In this document: positions 43,255 through 51,653 of the stretch, piece after piece
Layout: each line of letters begins with the position of its first letter
Position numbering within the stretch: position 1 is the first letter of the stretch
From: Desulfosarcina cetonica JCM 12296
GTDB lineage: Bacteria; Desulfobacterota; Desulfobacteria; Desulfobacterales; Desulfosarcinaceae
Assembly (NCBI RefSeq): GCF_001311845.1
Contig: NZ_BBCC01000013.1
Coordinates: forward strand, 1 to 64,000
Direction of reading: 5' to 3'
Length of the DNA stretch: 64,000 nt
Notes under the pieces: model-generated
Database searches by the model: none
The model's input: only the letters and a program-made list of their open reading frames with translations
What the model was told of the DNA's origin: nothing
Position numbers and translations under genes: made by a program

Positions 43255-43389
43255 ATGAAAAGAACTTATCAGCCAAGCAAAATTAAGCGTTCAAGAACTC
43301 ATGGTTTTAGATTAAGAATGTCCAGCAAAGCAGGTAGAAGAATTATTAACAGAAGAAGAGCGAAGGGAAGAAAACGTTTAGCTCTTTAA
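43255..43389 (+). CDS. rpmH: 50S ribosomal protein L34
   Basis: A 44-residue basic ribosomal protein of the large subunit. The sequence [19 protein letters not shown] with the following [22 protein letters not shown] is an unmistakable L34. An AAAGGAAAT ribosome site precedes the ATG. The rpmH-rnpA-yidD-yidC-jag-mnmE order that follows is one of the most conserved bacterial gene orders and is normally found near the replication origin. Confidence 0.98.
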   Translation: MKRTYQPSKIKRSRTHGFRLRMSSKAGRRIINRRRAKGRKRLAL

Positions 43390-43393
43390 TCTT

Positions 43394-43448
43394 AAGGATT
43401 CGGCCTTTTGAAAATTAATTAGAAATAAACAAAAAAGGTCGAATCCTT
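43394..43448 (+). promoter_or_regulatory. Hairpin between rpmH and rnpA reaching the rnpA start codon
   Basis: The arms 43394-43409 and 43433-43448 pair over 16 bases with one G-U. The right arm ends directly before the rnpA ATG, whose A can also pair. No ribosome site is visible outside the stem. It may limit rnpA translation or be an RNA processing site. Confidence 0.7.
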
Positions 43449-43793
43449 ATGAACCCACAAGTACTGAAAAAAGAAGATAAACTCAGAAAGCGTTATGAAT
43501 TTATAACGCTTTCTGAGTTTGGAGAAAAGAAATTTTATAAAAATATAATTATTATTTACCGTAAAAATGATTTAAGTAATTCAAGGATAGGAATAACAGT
43601 ATCAAAAAAAGTGGGAAATGCAGTTGTAAGGAACAAAATAAAAAGAATTATAAGAGAATTTTTTAGAAAATCGCGTATGTTATATAATAATAACTATGAC
43701 ATTAATATTATCGTGAGAAAGAAAATAAAAAATTGCGACCATAGCGATTTGAAAAAAGAGCTGGAACTCTTTCAAATTAAAATTGGAAAATAA
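43449..43793 (+). CDS. rnpA: Ribonuclease P protein component
   Basis: RnpA assists the RNase P RNA in maturing tRNA 5' ends. The 114-residue basic protein has the signature [18 protein letters not shown] near residues 58-75, preceded by [12 protein letters not shown] 43449 lies immediately after a hairpin arm and lacks a clear ribosome site, which may couple its translation to rpmH or repress it. The coding region 43479-43520 contains a perfect 18-bp hairpin, encoding [14 protein letters not shown]. The stop overlaps the yidD start (TAATG). Confidence 0.95.
   Translation: MNPQVLKKEDKLRKRYEFITLSEFGEKKFYKNIIIIYRKNDLSNSRIGITVSKKVGNAVVRNKIKRIIREFFRKSRMLYNNNYDINIIVRKKIKNCDHSDLKKELELFQIKIGK
43479..43520 (+). 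repeat. Perfect 18-bp inverted repeat inside the rnpA coding sequence
   Basis: The arms 43479-43496 and 43503-43520 are exact reverse complements (AAACTCAGAAAGCGTTAT), separated by the six-base loop GAATTT. It begins 30 bases after the rnpA start codon. Confidence 0.95.
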
Positions 43794-44008
43794 TGTCGAT
43801 GAAAAAAATTTTTCTTATAATAATAAGAATATATCAAATTTTAATTTCACCAATCTTTGGGCAAACATGTAGATTTTATCCCTGTTGTTCTGAATATGCA
43901 TACCAATCTTTAAAAGAGCATGGTTTTGCTGTAGGGAGTATGCTTACGCTAAAAAGAATAATAAAATGCCATCCTTTTCATCCAGGTGGGTATGATCCAG
44001 TTCCCTAA
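43793..44008 (+). CDS. yidD: Membrane protein insertion efficiency factor YidD
   Basis: A small membrane-associated protein that aids YidC-dependent insertion. The 71-residue product shows the family motif [22 protein letters not shown] and [12 protein letters not shown] with the conserved cysteines. The start overlaps the rnpA stop; ATG 43799 is an alternative. It sits between rnpA and yidC as usual. Confidence 0.95.
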   Translation: MSMKKIFLIIIRIYQILISPIFGQTCRFYPCCSEYAYQSLKEHGFAVGSMLTLKRIIKCHPFHPGGYDPVP

Positions 44009-44111
44009 TGAACTGCAAAATTAAATTCTCCTGATTACTGTGTACTATGTATTTTTCCCCCTTTTCTGACTTTGTTGATGTTGTTTAGATATAAACAGCG
44101 TAATTAACGTA

Positions 44112-44131
44112 TTGACGAGAAAAATCGTCAA
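44112..44131 (+). promoter_or_regulatory. Hairpin against the yidC ribosome site
   Basis: TTGACGA and TCGTCAA pair around a GAAAAA loop. The right arm ends at the first bases of the AAGGAG ribosome site (44130-44135). It could tune translation of yidC. Confidence 0.5.
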
Positions 44132-44142
44132 GGAGATTTAAA

Positions 44143-45819
44143 ATGGAACAAGTTCGGCTGCTGTTGGCAATCGGCCTATCTTTCGTCGTATTATTCATCT
44201 GGAGTGTTTTTTTTATAGATAAGCAGCCAGAACAGATCGATAATAAAGAAATCGTAGAAAAAAGCCAAATCAAAAATAATGAAGAAAATAATATAGATGT
44301 AGAAAATAAAATTGAAAATAATAAACAGAAAGATATAGTTTCTTCCCACCATTCACGTCAAAACAATATTGTTGATAATCCTCAATATGAAAGGCAAGTT
44401 AGTATTGAGACGCCATTTTATATTGTTAAAATTTCAAGTAGAGGCGCTACTTTTAAAAGTTACGTTTTAAAAAAATACAAAGAAAATGCGAAACCTGGGT
44501 CACCAGATAAACAATTAATCCCCATCAATATAAATAATGGCGTTCTTAATACAACTTTGGCAAATTCTTCTATAAAAGGTTTTGGTGATGCTAATTATTC
44601 AATAAGCGAAAAATTAGAAAAAATATCCCTATTAAAAAGTAAAAAAGAAATTCATTTTCGTTGGATATCTGACAATGGATATATAATCGATAAAAAATTT
44701 ACTTTTGATCCAAAAAGTTATCTTATTTCATTGGATGTAGCTATTATAAACAATACTGATAATGCATTAATTGATAGCTTATCAATTGGGATGAAGAATA
44801 ATGTTGAAGATGAAAAAGGTTATGGTTTTTCGGGGCCTAGTGCATTAATTGATAATTCTCTAAAACAAATTAAAATTAAAAATATAGACGAAGAAAATGA
44901 GTTTAAAGGAATAATAAAATGGGTTGGTATTGAAGATCAATACTTTACTTATACGATTGTTCCCGAAAAACCGATTGAAGGTATAATGCGGTTATCCATT
45001 GAGGATAATATCGTTTCCAATCGATTAATAACTGATAATTTTAGAATCGAATCCAAACAACAAAAGAGTTTTAAGTATTTAGTATTTATGGGTCCGAAGA
45101 GCATGGAATTATTGAATAGTCTTGGTCATGATTTGGGTAAAGTATTAAATTTTGGTTTCTTTGATATCATAGCCAAGCCGTGTCTATGGTTTTTAATTAA
45201 AATTCATAGCATTATTCCAAATTATGGTTTTGCTATAATTATTTTAACAATAATTACTAAATTAATTTTATGGCCATTGGGTTCAAAAAGCTACAAATCA
45301 ATGAATGATATGAAGAAGCTTCAACCTTTAATGGCCGAAATTAGAGAAAAAAATAAAAATGATAAACAAAAAATGAATCAAGAGTTGATGTCTTTATATA
45401 AGACATACAAAATAAATCCTATGGGTGGATGTCTTCCGATGGTTCTTCAAATACCAGTTTTTTTTGCTTTGTATAGGATGTTATATCAAGCAATAGAATT
45501 ACGACATGCGCCTTTTATATTTTGGATAAATGATTTATCAGCACCCGATAGACTTTTTAATTTTTCTTTTTCAATACCTTTTATGCAACCTCCATACGGA
45601 ATTCCTGTTTTGACCATAATAATGGGAGCGACGATGTTGCTTCAACAAAAGATGTCACCACCTCCTGGAGATCCAGCTCAAGCAAAAATGATGATGCTGA
45701 TGCCGATCGTTTTTACTTTTATTTTTATCAATTTTTCATCCGGCTTGGTCTTATATTGGTTAGTGAATAATATTCTGTCTATTAGCCAACAATACTACAT
45801 TCAAAAGAAAGCTAAATAA
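44143..45819 (+). CDS. yidC: Membrane protein insertase YidC
   Basis: Inserts and folds inner-membrane proteins. The 558-residue Gram-negative form has an N-terminal membrane anchor (LLLAIGLSFVVLFIWSVFF), an Asn/Lys/Glu-rich linker, a large periplasmic beta-sandwich (residues about 85-330) and the C-terminal five-helix insertase core with MNDMKKLQPLMAEIREK, MGGCLPMVLQIPVFFALYRMLYQ and ALYWLVNN-like GLVLYWLVNNILSISQQYYIQ. The AAGGAG site is spaced well from ATG 44143. The linker is strongly biased to Asn, Glu, Lys and Ile, as expected from the very low local GC. Confidence 0.96.
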   Translation: MEQVRLLLAIGLSFVVLFIWSVFFIDKQPEQIDNKEIVEKSQIKNNEENNIDVENKIENNKQKDIVSSHHSRQNNIVDNPQYERQVSIETPFYIVKISSRGATFKSYVLKKYKENAKPGSPDKQLIPININNGVLNTTLANSSIKGFGDANYSISEKLEKISLLKSKKEIHFRWISDNGYIIDKKFTFDPKSYLISLDVAIINNTDNALIDSLSIGMKNNVEDEKGYGFSGPSALIDNSLKQIKIKNIDEENEFKGIIKWVGIEDQYFTYTIVPEKPIEGIMRLSIEDNIVSNRLITDNFRIESKQQKSFKYLVFMGPKSMELLNSLGHDLGKVLNFGFFDIIAKPCLWFLIKIHSIIPNYGFAIIILTIITKLILWPLGSKSYKSMNDMKKLQPLMAEIREKNKNDKQKMNQELMSLYKTYKINPMGGCLPMVLQIPVFFALYRMLYQAIELRHAPFIFWINDLSAPDRLFNFSFSIPFMQPPYGIPVLTIIMGATMLLQQKMSPPPGDPAQAKMMMLMPIVFTFIFINFSSGLVLYWLVNNILSISQQYYIQKKAK

Positions 45820-45850
45820 AATCCAAAGGAATGAGAAATCCAGAGGGAAA

Positions 45851-46555
45851 ATGATAAACATTTTAGAGTTTAAAGGAAAGAGTGTTGAAAAAGCACTTGA
45901 AAGTGCCAGTAAAGAATTAAACGTATTAAAAGAAAATATACGATATGAAGTTATTACTTATGGATCATCCGGTATTTTCGGATTGGTTGGCGTAAAGAAG
46001 GCTAAAATAAATGTTTTTGTCGATAAAGAAGATAAAAGCAAGTTTAATAAAAATAGCAATGAAACAAATAATCTTTTAAGTAATGAAGAAATAGAATGTG
46101 AAAAAGAAAAAATTAAAAAAATAGTTAACTATTTATCGGATAATGTTAAAATTGAACATTATTTTGATGGAGAAGAACTGGTATTCAAAATATCAGGTAA
46201 TCAAAGTGGTGTAATAATAGGTAAAAGAGGTCAAACTTTAGAAGCTATTCAATATATAAGCGAAAAATTAATTAATAAAAAAAGAGAAAAAAGAATCAGA
46301 GTTGTTGTAGATGTTGAGGATTATATTGAAAAAAGGAAAAAAAATTTAATTAAATTAGCACATAGGATGGCTGAGAAGGCAAAAAAGAATAAAAAAACTA
46401 TCACTATTGGTCAAATGAATTCGCATGATAGAAGAATAATACACTTAGAATTAAAAGATGTAATTGGGGTAAGAACAAAAAGTATTGGAGATGGATTTTA
46501 TAGAAAACTAATAATTATTCCTATCCATAAAAAAATAAAAAATAATAAGAAATAA
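45851..46555 (+). CDS. jag: Jag/SpoIIIJ-associated KH-R3H RNA-binding protein
   Basis: The 234-residue protein has an N-terminal Jag-N domain (LEFKGKSVEKALESASKEL), a KH-like segment with GVIIGKRGQTLEAIQYISEKLIN, and a C-terminal R3H-type domain ending in GVRTKSIGDGFYRKLIIIP. Related proteins (KhpB/Jag) bind many RNAs and affect cell division and envelope. Its place between yidC and mnmE is standard. The Lys-rich regions reflect A/T bias. Confidence 0.93.
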   Translation: MINILEFKGKSVEKALESASKELNVLKENIRYEVITYGSSGIFGLVGVKKAKINVFVDKEDKSKFNKNSNETNNLLSNEEIECEKEKIKKIVNYLSDNVKIEHYFDGEELVFKISGNQSGVIIGKRGQTLEAIQYISEKLINKKREKRIRVVVDVEDYIEKRKKNLIKLAHRMAEKAKKNKKTITIGQMNSHDRRIIHLELKDVIGVRTKSIGDGFYRKLIIIPIHKKIKNNKK

Positions 46556-46579
46556 TTTTTTAAGAAGCATTGAAAATAA

Positions 46580-47995
46580 ATGTTAGAAGAAACCATTGCA
46601 GCAATAGCAACTGCTTTAGGTCCCGCCGGCATAGGTATAATTAGAATTTCTGGCCCTAATGCCTTAGAAATAATTTATAAACTTTTTAGTCCGATAGCAA
46701 AAGAAATAAAAAATTCTAATTTCCTCACTTTTAAAAATAACATCAAATCTCATAGAATTTATTTTGGAAGAATTCAGAATTATGCAACAAATGAAATTTT
46801 AGATGAAGCAATTATTCTATATATGAAAGGTCCAAAAAGCTTCACAAGAGAAGATGTTGTTGAAATTCAAGTTCACTCAGGAATAATAAATTTAGAAAGA
46901 ATATTAAAAGAAGTGATAAAGGCTGGTGCCAGGATAGCTGAACCTGGAGAATTTACATTGCGAGCATTTAATAATGGAAGAATAGATTTAACCCAAGCCG
47001 AATCGATTATCGATTTGATTAATGCGCCTTGTGAAAAAGCTGCACAAATTGCTATCGGCCAACTTTCAGGAATATTATCCAAAAAAATAGAAAAACTGAG
47101 AAATTGTATTTACGATATTAAAGCAAAATTAGAAGCATACATTGAATTTTATGATGATGAAAATATTGCAGCGGAAAAAATATGTTTTGAGGCAAAAAAA
47201 AATCTTGCCGAAAACATTCTCCCTGAGATTAAAAAAATTTTAAAAAATAGTAATGAAAAATCAATATATGCAAAAGGCATAATTCTTACCATAGCCGGAT
47301 ACCCAAACGTAGGAAAATCGAGTCTGCTCAATTGTCTTGTTGAAAAAGAAACGGCAATCGTTAGTGAAATTCCAGGGACCACAAGAGATATTGTTAAAGA
47401 TTTCCTAACGATTAAAGGTCTTCCGATTACAGCATGTGATACTGCAGGAATACATCATTCAATAGATCCTATAGAATTAAAAGGCATTAAAAAAACTAAA
47501 GAAAATATTGAATGTTCTGATATTATTATATTTATTTTAGACGGAAGCAGAATTTTAAATAAGGTTGAAAAAGAATTTCTCTACAAAAATAATGATAGAA
47601 ATCTGTTAAAGGTTATAAATAAAATAGATATATCAACAGAGAAAAACATTGCCAATTTAGAAAAATATCTTAATGAAAACAACATCCCACAAATTTCTGC
47701 GAAGAATGATATTGGAATCGAAAAATTAAAAAATCTCATTTTTGAGAAGATTACTCACCAAAAACAAACCAGAATAAATTTTGATTTTGAAGTTGCCAAT
47801 TTAAGGCAGTGTTATTTACTCGAAAAAATTGAAAAAGAAATAAATAGGATATTCGAAAAAGAAATATTTATAGATTTACAAGATTTTTCCGACGCTATTG
47901 GCATAATAATTAATATATTTAATAAAATCACTGGAAATGTAAATTCCGATAAATTGTATAAACAAATTTTTCAACAATTTTGTATTGGGAAATAG
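46580..47995 (+). CDS. mnmE: tRNA modification GTPase MnmE
   Basis: With MnmG, MnmE makes the 5-carboxymethylaminomethyl group at U34 of some tRNAs. The 471-residue protein has the formyl-THF-binding N-terminal domain (GPAGIGIIRISGPNAL, GEFTLRAFNNGRIDLTQAESI), a helical domain, the G domain with GYPNVGKSSLLN, the switch EIPGTTRDIV, DTAGIH and NKIDIS, and the C-terminal CIGK motif. All needed residues are in frame. A parS site overlaps the end of the gene's stop region, starting one base after it. Confidence 0.97.
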   Translation: MLEETIAAIATALGPAGIGIIRISGPNALEIIYKLFSPIAKEIKNSNFLTFKNNIKSHRIYFGRIQNYATNEILDEAIILYMKGPKSFTREDVVEIQVHSGIINLERILKEVIKAGARIAEPGEFTLRAFNNGRIDLTQAESIIDLINAPCEKAAQIAIGQLSGILSKKIEKLRNCIYDIKAKLEAYIEFYDDENIAAEKICFEAKKNLAENILPEIKKILKNSNEKSIYAKGIILTIAGYPNVGKSSLLNCLVEKETAIVSEIPGTTRDIVKDFLTIKGLPITACDTAGIHHSIDPIELKGIKKTKENIECSDIIIFILDGSRILNKVEKEFLYKNNDRNLLKVINKIDISTEKNIANLEKYLNENNIPQISAKNDIGIEKLKNLIFEKITHQKQTRINFDFEVANLRQCYLLEKIEKEINRIFEKEIFIDLQDFSDAIGIIINIFNKITGNVNSDKLYKQIFQQFCIGK

Positions 47996-48011
47996 TGTTT
48001 CACGTGAAACA
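47996..48011. promoter_or_regulatory. parS centromere site
   Basis: TGTTTCACGTGAAACA is a perfect 16-bp palindrome and matches the bacterial ParB-binding consensus (TGTTNCACGTGAAACA). It lies in the short gap between mnmE and the YkgJ-type gene. parS sites usually cluster near the replication origin. I saw no second copy and no parA/parB in the window. Confidence 0.92.
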
Positions 48012-48027
48012 ATGTTGAGGATCGATC

Positions 48028-48693
48028 ATGATGATACCGGAATTAGAGTTAATTTTTGCAGAATATGAAAATATTGTAAGTCAGGTTGATCAGGTTTTTG
48101 AATCTGTATGTAATCAATTCCCTGAATGTATAAACTGTAAAAAAGAGTGCTCAGATTGCTGTCATGCATTATTTGACTTAACGTTAGTTGAAGCAATTTA
48201 TATAAATTATAAATTTATAGAAAATATTCCTGAGACAAAAAGAGCTTTGATTTTAGAAGAGGCAAACAAAGTAGATAGAAAACTATACCGCTTAAAGCGA
48301 GATTCATTTAGATCTATTGAATCTGGCGATAAAACCGAAGATCAGGTCTTGTTTGAATTAGCTGCCGAAAGATCTCGTTGTCCTTTATTAAATAATGAAA
48401 ACCTATGTGATTTATATAAATTTAGACCTATTACTTGTCGATTGTACGGGATTCCTACTTCTATTGGAGGGAGGGGTCATACCTGTGGATTATCGATGTT
48501 TAAAGAGGGGCAGAGCTATCCAACCGTTAACCTTGATGCAATTTATTTGAAATTAAATGATCTTTCATCTAAATTGGTTAAGACTATAAAATCTTCATAT
48601 ACTCAGATGGATAAAATTTTGATGCCGCTTTCTATGTCATTGTTAACTGTTTTTGATGAATCCTATTTAGGCGTAAAAAAAGATAAAGAATAA
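48028..48693 (+). CDS. YkgJ-family cysteine cluster protein
   Basis: A 221-residue protein with the YkgJ/UPF0153 pattern, thought to bind a metal or Fe-S cluster: CINCKKECSDCCHALFDLTLVEA near residues 35-57, CPLLNNENLCDLYKFRPITCRLYGIPT near 115-140, and CGL further on. The first group has closely spaced cysteines and the second the CxxxxPxxCR pattern. Function is unknown in general. The ribosome site TGAGGA precedes ATG 48028; an ATG one codon later is possible. It follows mnmE with the parS site between. Confidence 0.88.
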   Translation: MMIPELELIFAEYENIVSQVDQVFESVCNQFPECINCKKECSDCCHALFDLTLVEAIYINYKFIENIPETKRALILEEANKVDRKLYRLKRDSFRSIESGDKTEDQVLFELAAERSRCPLLNNENLCDLYKFRPITCRLYGIPTSIGGRGHTCGLSMFKEGQSYPTVNLDAIYLKLNDLSSKLVKTIKSSYTQMDKILMPLSMSLLTVFDESYLGVKKDKE

Positions 48694-48719
48694 AGAAAAG
48701 GTGAAAAAGAGGTCAATAA

Positions 48720-49061
48720 ATGAATTATTTACTTTCGGATGCAGATAAAAAAAAATCCGTGTTTGACTCTATGTCGCCAAAAAGACAAAAATATATTATA
48801 GAAAAAGTTGGTTATGACAAATGGGATCCATTTGAAAAACCAAAAGATCCTATTGATATCAGACGGGATAAAAGTAAGCGTACCGCGCAAATGCTTGTTC
48901 GTGAATTTTTACAGTCAAAATCAATGGATCAATATTCAAATAATTATGGCCGCGGTGTTTTAGATATGGCCATTGGGATAGTTAATGATGATGATCGTTA
49001 TATAGCGATGTATGATTTCGCCCTTTGGCACAATGAACTTATCAGAAAAGAGCAGGGTTAA
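48720..49061 (+). CDS. Conserved hypothetical protein, 113 residues
   Basis: I do not recognise a domain. The protein is charged and mostly helical: KKSVFDSMSPKRQKYIIEK, WDPFEKPKDPIDIRRDKSKRTAQMLVREFL and a C-terminal MYDFALWHNELI. It has no membrane segment or cysteine cluster. It lies 26 bases behind the YkgJ gene with its own AGAGG ribosome site, so it is probably cotranscribed and may work with it. A large palindromic element follows. Confidence 0.7.
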   Translation: MNYLLSDADKKKSVFDSMSPKRQKYIIEKVGYDKWDPFEKPKDPIDIRRDKSKRTAQMLVREFLQSKSMDQYSNNYGRGVLDMAIGIVNDDDRYIAMYDFALWHNELIRKEQG

Positions 49062-49087
49062 TAGATTCATAAAAATCCGCGTCCCAA

Positions 49088-49210
49088 ACGATATCGTAAA
49101 AAACCCGATAACAAGGCTTGCGAGTCCTTAGGAATGCGGCGTACTTTTGCGTACGCCGCAGTGACGAAGGATGAAGCTTAACGCCGATATCGGGTTTTTT
49201 ACGATATCGT
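49088..49210. repeat. 123-bp palindromic element with perfect 23-bp arms and an inner hairpin
   Basis: The outer arms 49088-49110 and 49188-49210 are exact reverse complements over 23 bases; they begin with the self-complementary ACGATATCGT. Inside, 49135-49144 and 49151-49160 form a second perfect 10-bp hairpin (TGCGGCGTAC) with the loop TTTTGC. The centre is much richer in G and C than the flanking genes. It may be a miniature mobile element or REPIN-like repeat, and a run of six T makes it a possible terminator. Confidence 0.9.
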
Positions 49211-49241
49211 CTAATAATAAGGAAGGAAATATCTTCGGGTG

Positions 49242-50042
49242 ATGACTCAATCATTAGAATTAATACGGTATATTGCTTTAGCAAACCACAAAGTTGATTT
49301 TAATGAGTTAAAAAAAATATTTAATTGTAACCATCCTTCGGGAGTTAAAAAATTAAAATCGGTAATAAAAAAATTAATTAACGATGGAATTCTTACTTAT
49401 TCATCTCAGTATGGCCGTTCAAATATAGAAGTATCATATGACCGGCCAACCCTGGTTTCTCAGAATATTGTTTTAAAACCATCTAATTCAAACTATTTTT
49501 CTGAAAAATACCATGTTGTTTCTTTATATAGAGGTAGTTCATTTGGAGTGGGAGATCATCCAACGACACGCTTATGTATTAAATTAATGGATAAATATTT
49601 TTATTCAGAAAAAATAATTTTAAAAAGAAATAAAATTAATTGTTTGGATATTGGAACAGGATCGGGTGTGCTGGCTATAATTGCAGCTAAGATAGGGGCA
49701 AAATCGGTGGTCGCTTTAGATAACGACCCCTGTTCTCTTTTTGATGCTAAAAAAAATATTTGTATTAACAATTTATCTCATAAAATTATTGTTAGTGATA
49801 CAAGTATCAGTAAGTTAACAGGTTCTTATGATCTTATTTTGGCGAATCTTCGGACCCCTACTCTTTTAGAAATCAGCAAAAAGATACAACATATAATTAA
49901 CATGCATTGTGATATAATCTTATCTGGAATTAAAGAAGGGGAGAGTAAATTTGTTATCAATCAATATGAAAAAGCAGGTTTTTCTTTGGTAGAAGAAATT
50001 ACAGAAAATGGATGGATGGCATTATGGATTCTTAGAGCCTGA
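49242..50042 (+). CDS. PrmA-like class I methyltransferase with an N-terminal winged-helix-like segment
   Basis: A 266-residue SAM-dependent methyltransferase. The motif GSSFGVGDHPTTRLC is the ribosomal protein L11 methyltransferase hallmark; CLDIGTGSGVLAIIAAKIGA is the SAM loop and LILANLRTPTLLEI matches the PrmA NxxxxPL-type catalytic strand, although the proline-leucine part differs. The first 75 residues (LELIRYIALANHKVDFNELKKIF and onward) look like a small helical or winged-helix domain in place of the normal PrmA N-terminal domain that binds L11. The substrate may therefore be another protein. ATG 49242 directly follows an in-frame GTG. Confidence 0.75.
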   Translation: MTQSLELIRYIALANHKVDFNELKKIFNCNHPSGVKKLKSVIKKLINDGILTYSSQYGRSNIEVSYDRPTLVSQNIVLKPSNSNYFSEKYHVVSLYRGSSFGVGDHPTTRLCIKLMDKYFYSEKIILKRNKINCLDIGTGSGVLAIIAAKIGAKSVVALDNDPCSLFDAKKNICINNLSHKIIVSDTSISKLTGSYDLILANLRTPTLLEISKKIQHIINMHCDIILSGIKEGESKFVINQYEKAGFSLVEEITENGWMALWILRA

Positions 50043-50361
50043 TTATTGAAAGATAATAGGTTGATCAACTTGTGGTATTGATTCATGTCTAATCGTTTAA
50101 AAATGAGGCTGTATGTGATTCGTTTTTATCATTCCGTTTTAATTGAATTTTAATCCAATAATTTGGAATTGCGAAACCTTTATCTATTTTTCTGTCAATA
50201 TAATTCTAATCCTTTTCAACCTCTTCCAATTAGTTGTCAAGCTTTCCCTATCTGTTGACAGCCGGGTGTCTGTATCCCAATATATCTATACCGAAGTGAT
50301 AGCGGTTTATTTATTTTCTGTATCTCGATAGATTCCGACTTTTCTAATTGAAGGAGAAACC
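50043..50361. other. Intergenic region at the right shoulder of the AT-rich zone
   Basis: I see no gene, RNA or clear terminator here. Composition rises from about 30% GC to about 50% across this gap. A GAAGGAG ribosome site for the E2 gene lies at about 50349-50355. Confidence 0.5.
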
Positions 50362-51605
50362 ATGATGGATGTCATCAAGGTTCCAGAAATCGGTGAGAAT
50401 GTCGAAGCTGGGGTGGTTGTGGTGGTTCATATTAAGGTCGGGGATATAATCGCAGTGGACGATACGGTTATCGAACTGGAGACTGATAAGGCCCTGGTTG
50501 AGATTCCATCGCCGATTGCCGGCCGGGTTGTGGACGTGCTTGCCTGCCCAGGTGACCGGATGCACGTGGGTGATGTTATCGCTAAGGTGGATAGTGAAAC
50601 GCTACGCCGACCGTTTCCAAAAACAACGCGATCAATATTGCGACCGAATTATCAAATTTGGAGAAGGCAGTGCCGCCAGAAAGGTCATTGCTGGAGCGCC
50701 CTCCGGCGCCAGCTACTCCCTCGATTCGGCGAATCGCCAGGGAACTGGGTGTCGATATCCACTCTGTGTGTGGCTCCGGTCCAGCTGGGCGGATCAGCGA
50801 ATCTGATGTCAAGACACATGTGCATCAGCGCATGCCAGAGGCAGGGAGAGAAGCCAGTATGGCCATTTCGGGTGTGGTGGCAAGTCTACCTGATTTTAGC
50901 CGCTGGGGTGAAGTGGATATTGAGGAAATGAAAACCGTTCGACGGCTGACGGCCCAAAGTACCATGACGGGTTGGAAATCCATACCCCATGTCACTCAGT
51001 TTGATGAAGCCGATATTAGCGGTGTGATGGCGTTTATTGAAAAAAACACTCGACAGGCGGAGAAAATCGGTGTCCGCTTGACGTTGACAGCCATTTTGGT
51101 CCGTATTTGTGCGGAAGCGCTCAGACGTTTTCCACGGTTTAACGCCAGTGTTGATGTGGTCAATAACCGCATTATCCTTAAAAAATACATTCATATTGGG
51201 ATAGCTGCGGACACCCCCCGGGGTCTTCTTATTCCAGTGGTTCGTGATGCAAATTGTAAAAGCATTATTGAATTAGCCAGAACCATCGCGGATTTGGCGA
51301 CACGTGCGCGTAATAAAAAAATAAAACCCGATGAAATGGAAGGGGGCACTTTTACCATTTCTAACCAGGGGGGTATCGGCGGGGTTGGGTTCACACCCAT
51401 TGTGCTCTGGCCCCAAGTGGCCGTTTTGGGTATCAGCCGTTCGGCAATTCGCCCAATATATGTTCAGGATCGCTTTGAACCGCGAACCATTCTTCCCTTA
51501 TCGCTCTCCTATGATCATCGCATCATCGACGGTGCCGATGCAGCACGTTTTCTGCGGTGGATCTGTGATGGATTGGAACAGCCCTTAACCCTTTTTTTGG
51601 ATTGA
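50362..51605 (+). CDS. Dihydrolipoamide acyltransferase (E2) of a 2-oxoacid dehydrogenase complex (frameshifted)
   Basis: E2 moves an acyl group from lipoate to CoA. The N-terminal lipoyl domain has IELETDKALVEIPSPIAG with the lipoylated lysine. After a Pro/Ala linker comes a peripheral subunit-binding domain (TPSIRRIARELGVDIHSVCGSGPAGRISESDV) and the catalytic core with SYDHRIIDGADAARFL and TFTISNQGGIGGVGFTPI. One missing base near 50590 splits the gene; restoring a G joins the lipoyl domain to the rest. Corrected length is about 414 residues with a single lipoyl domain. It is followed by E3 but no E1 genes are nearby. Pyruvate, branched-chain or acetoin substrate cannot be decided. Confidence 0.9.
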
Positions 51606-51653
51606 ACGGTGCGTGGTGTTCGCATCACCAAATGAAGAAAGCGAGAATATTAG

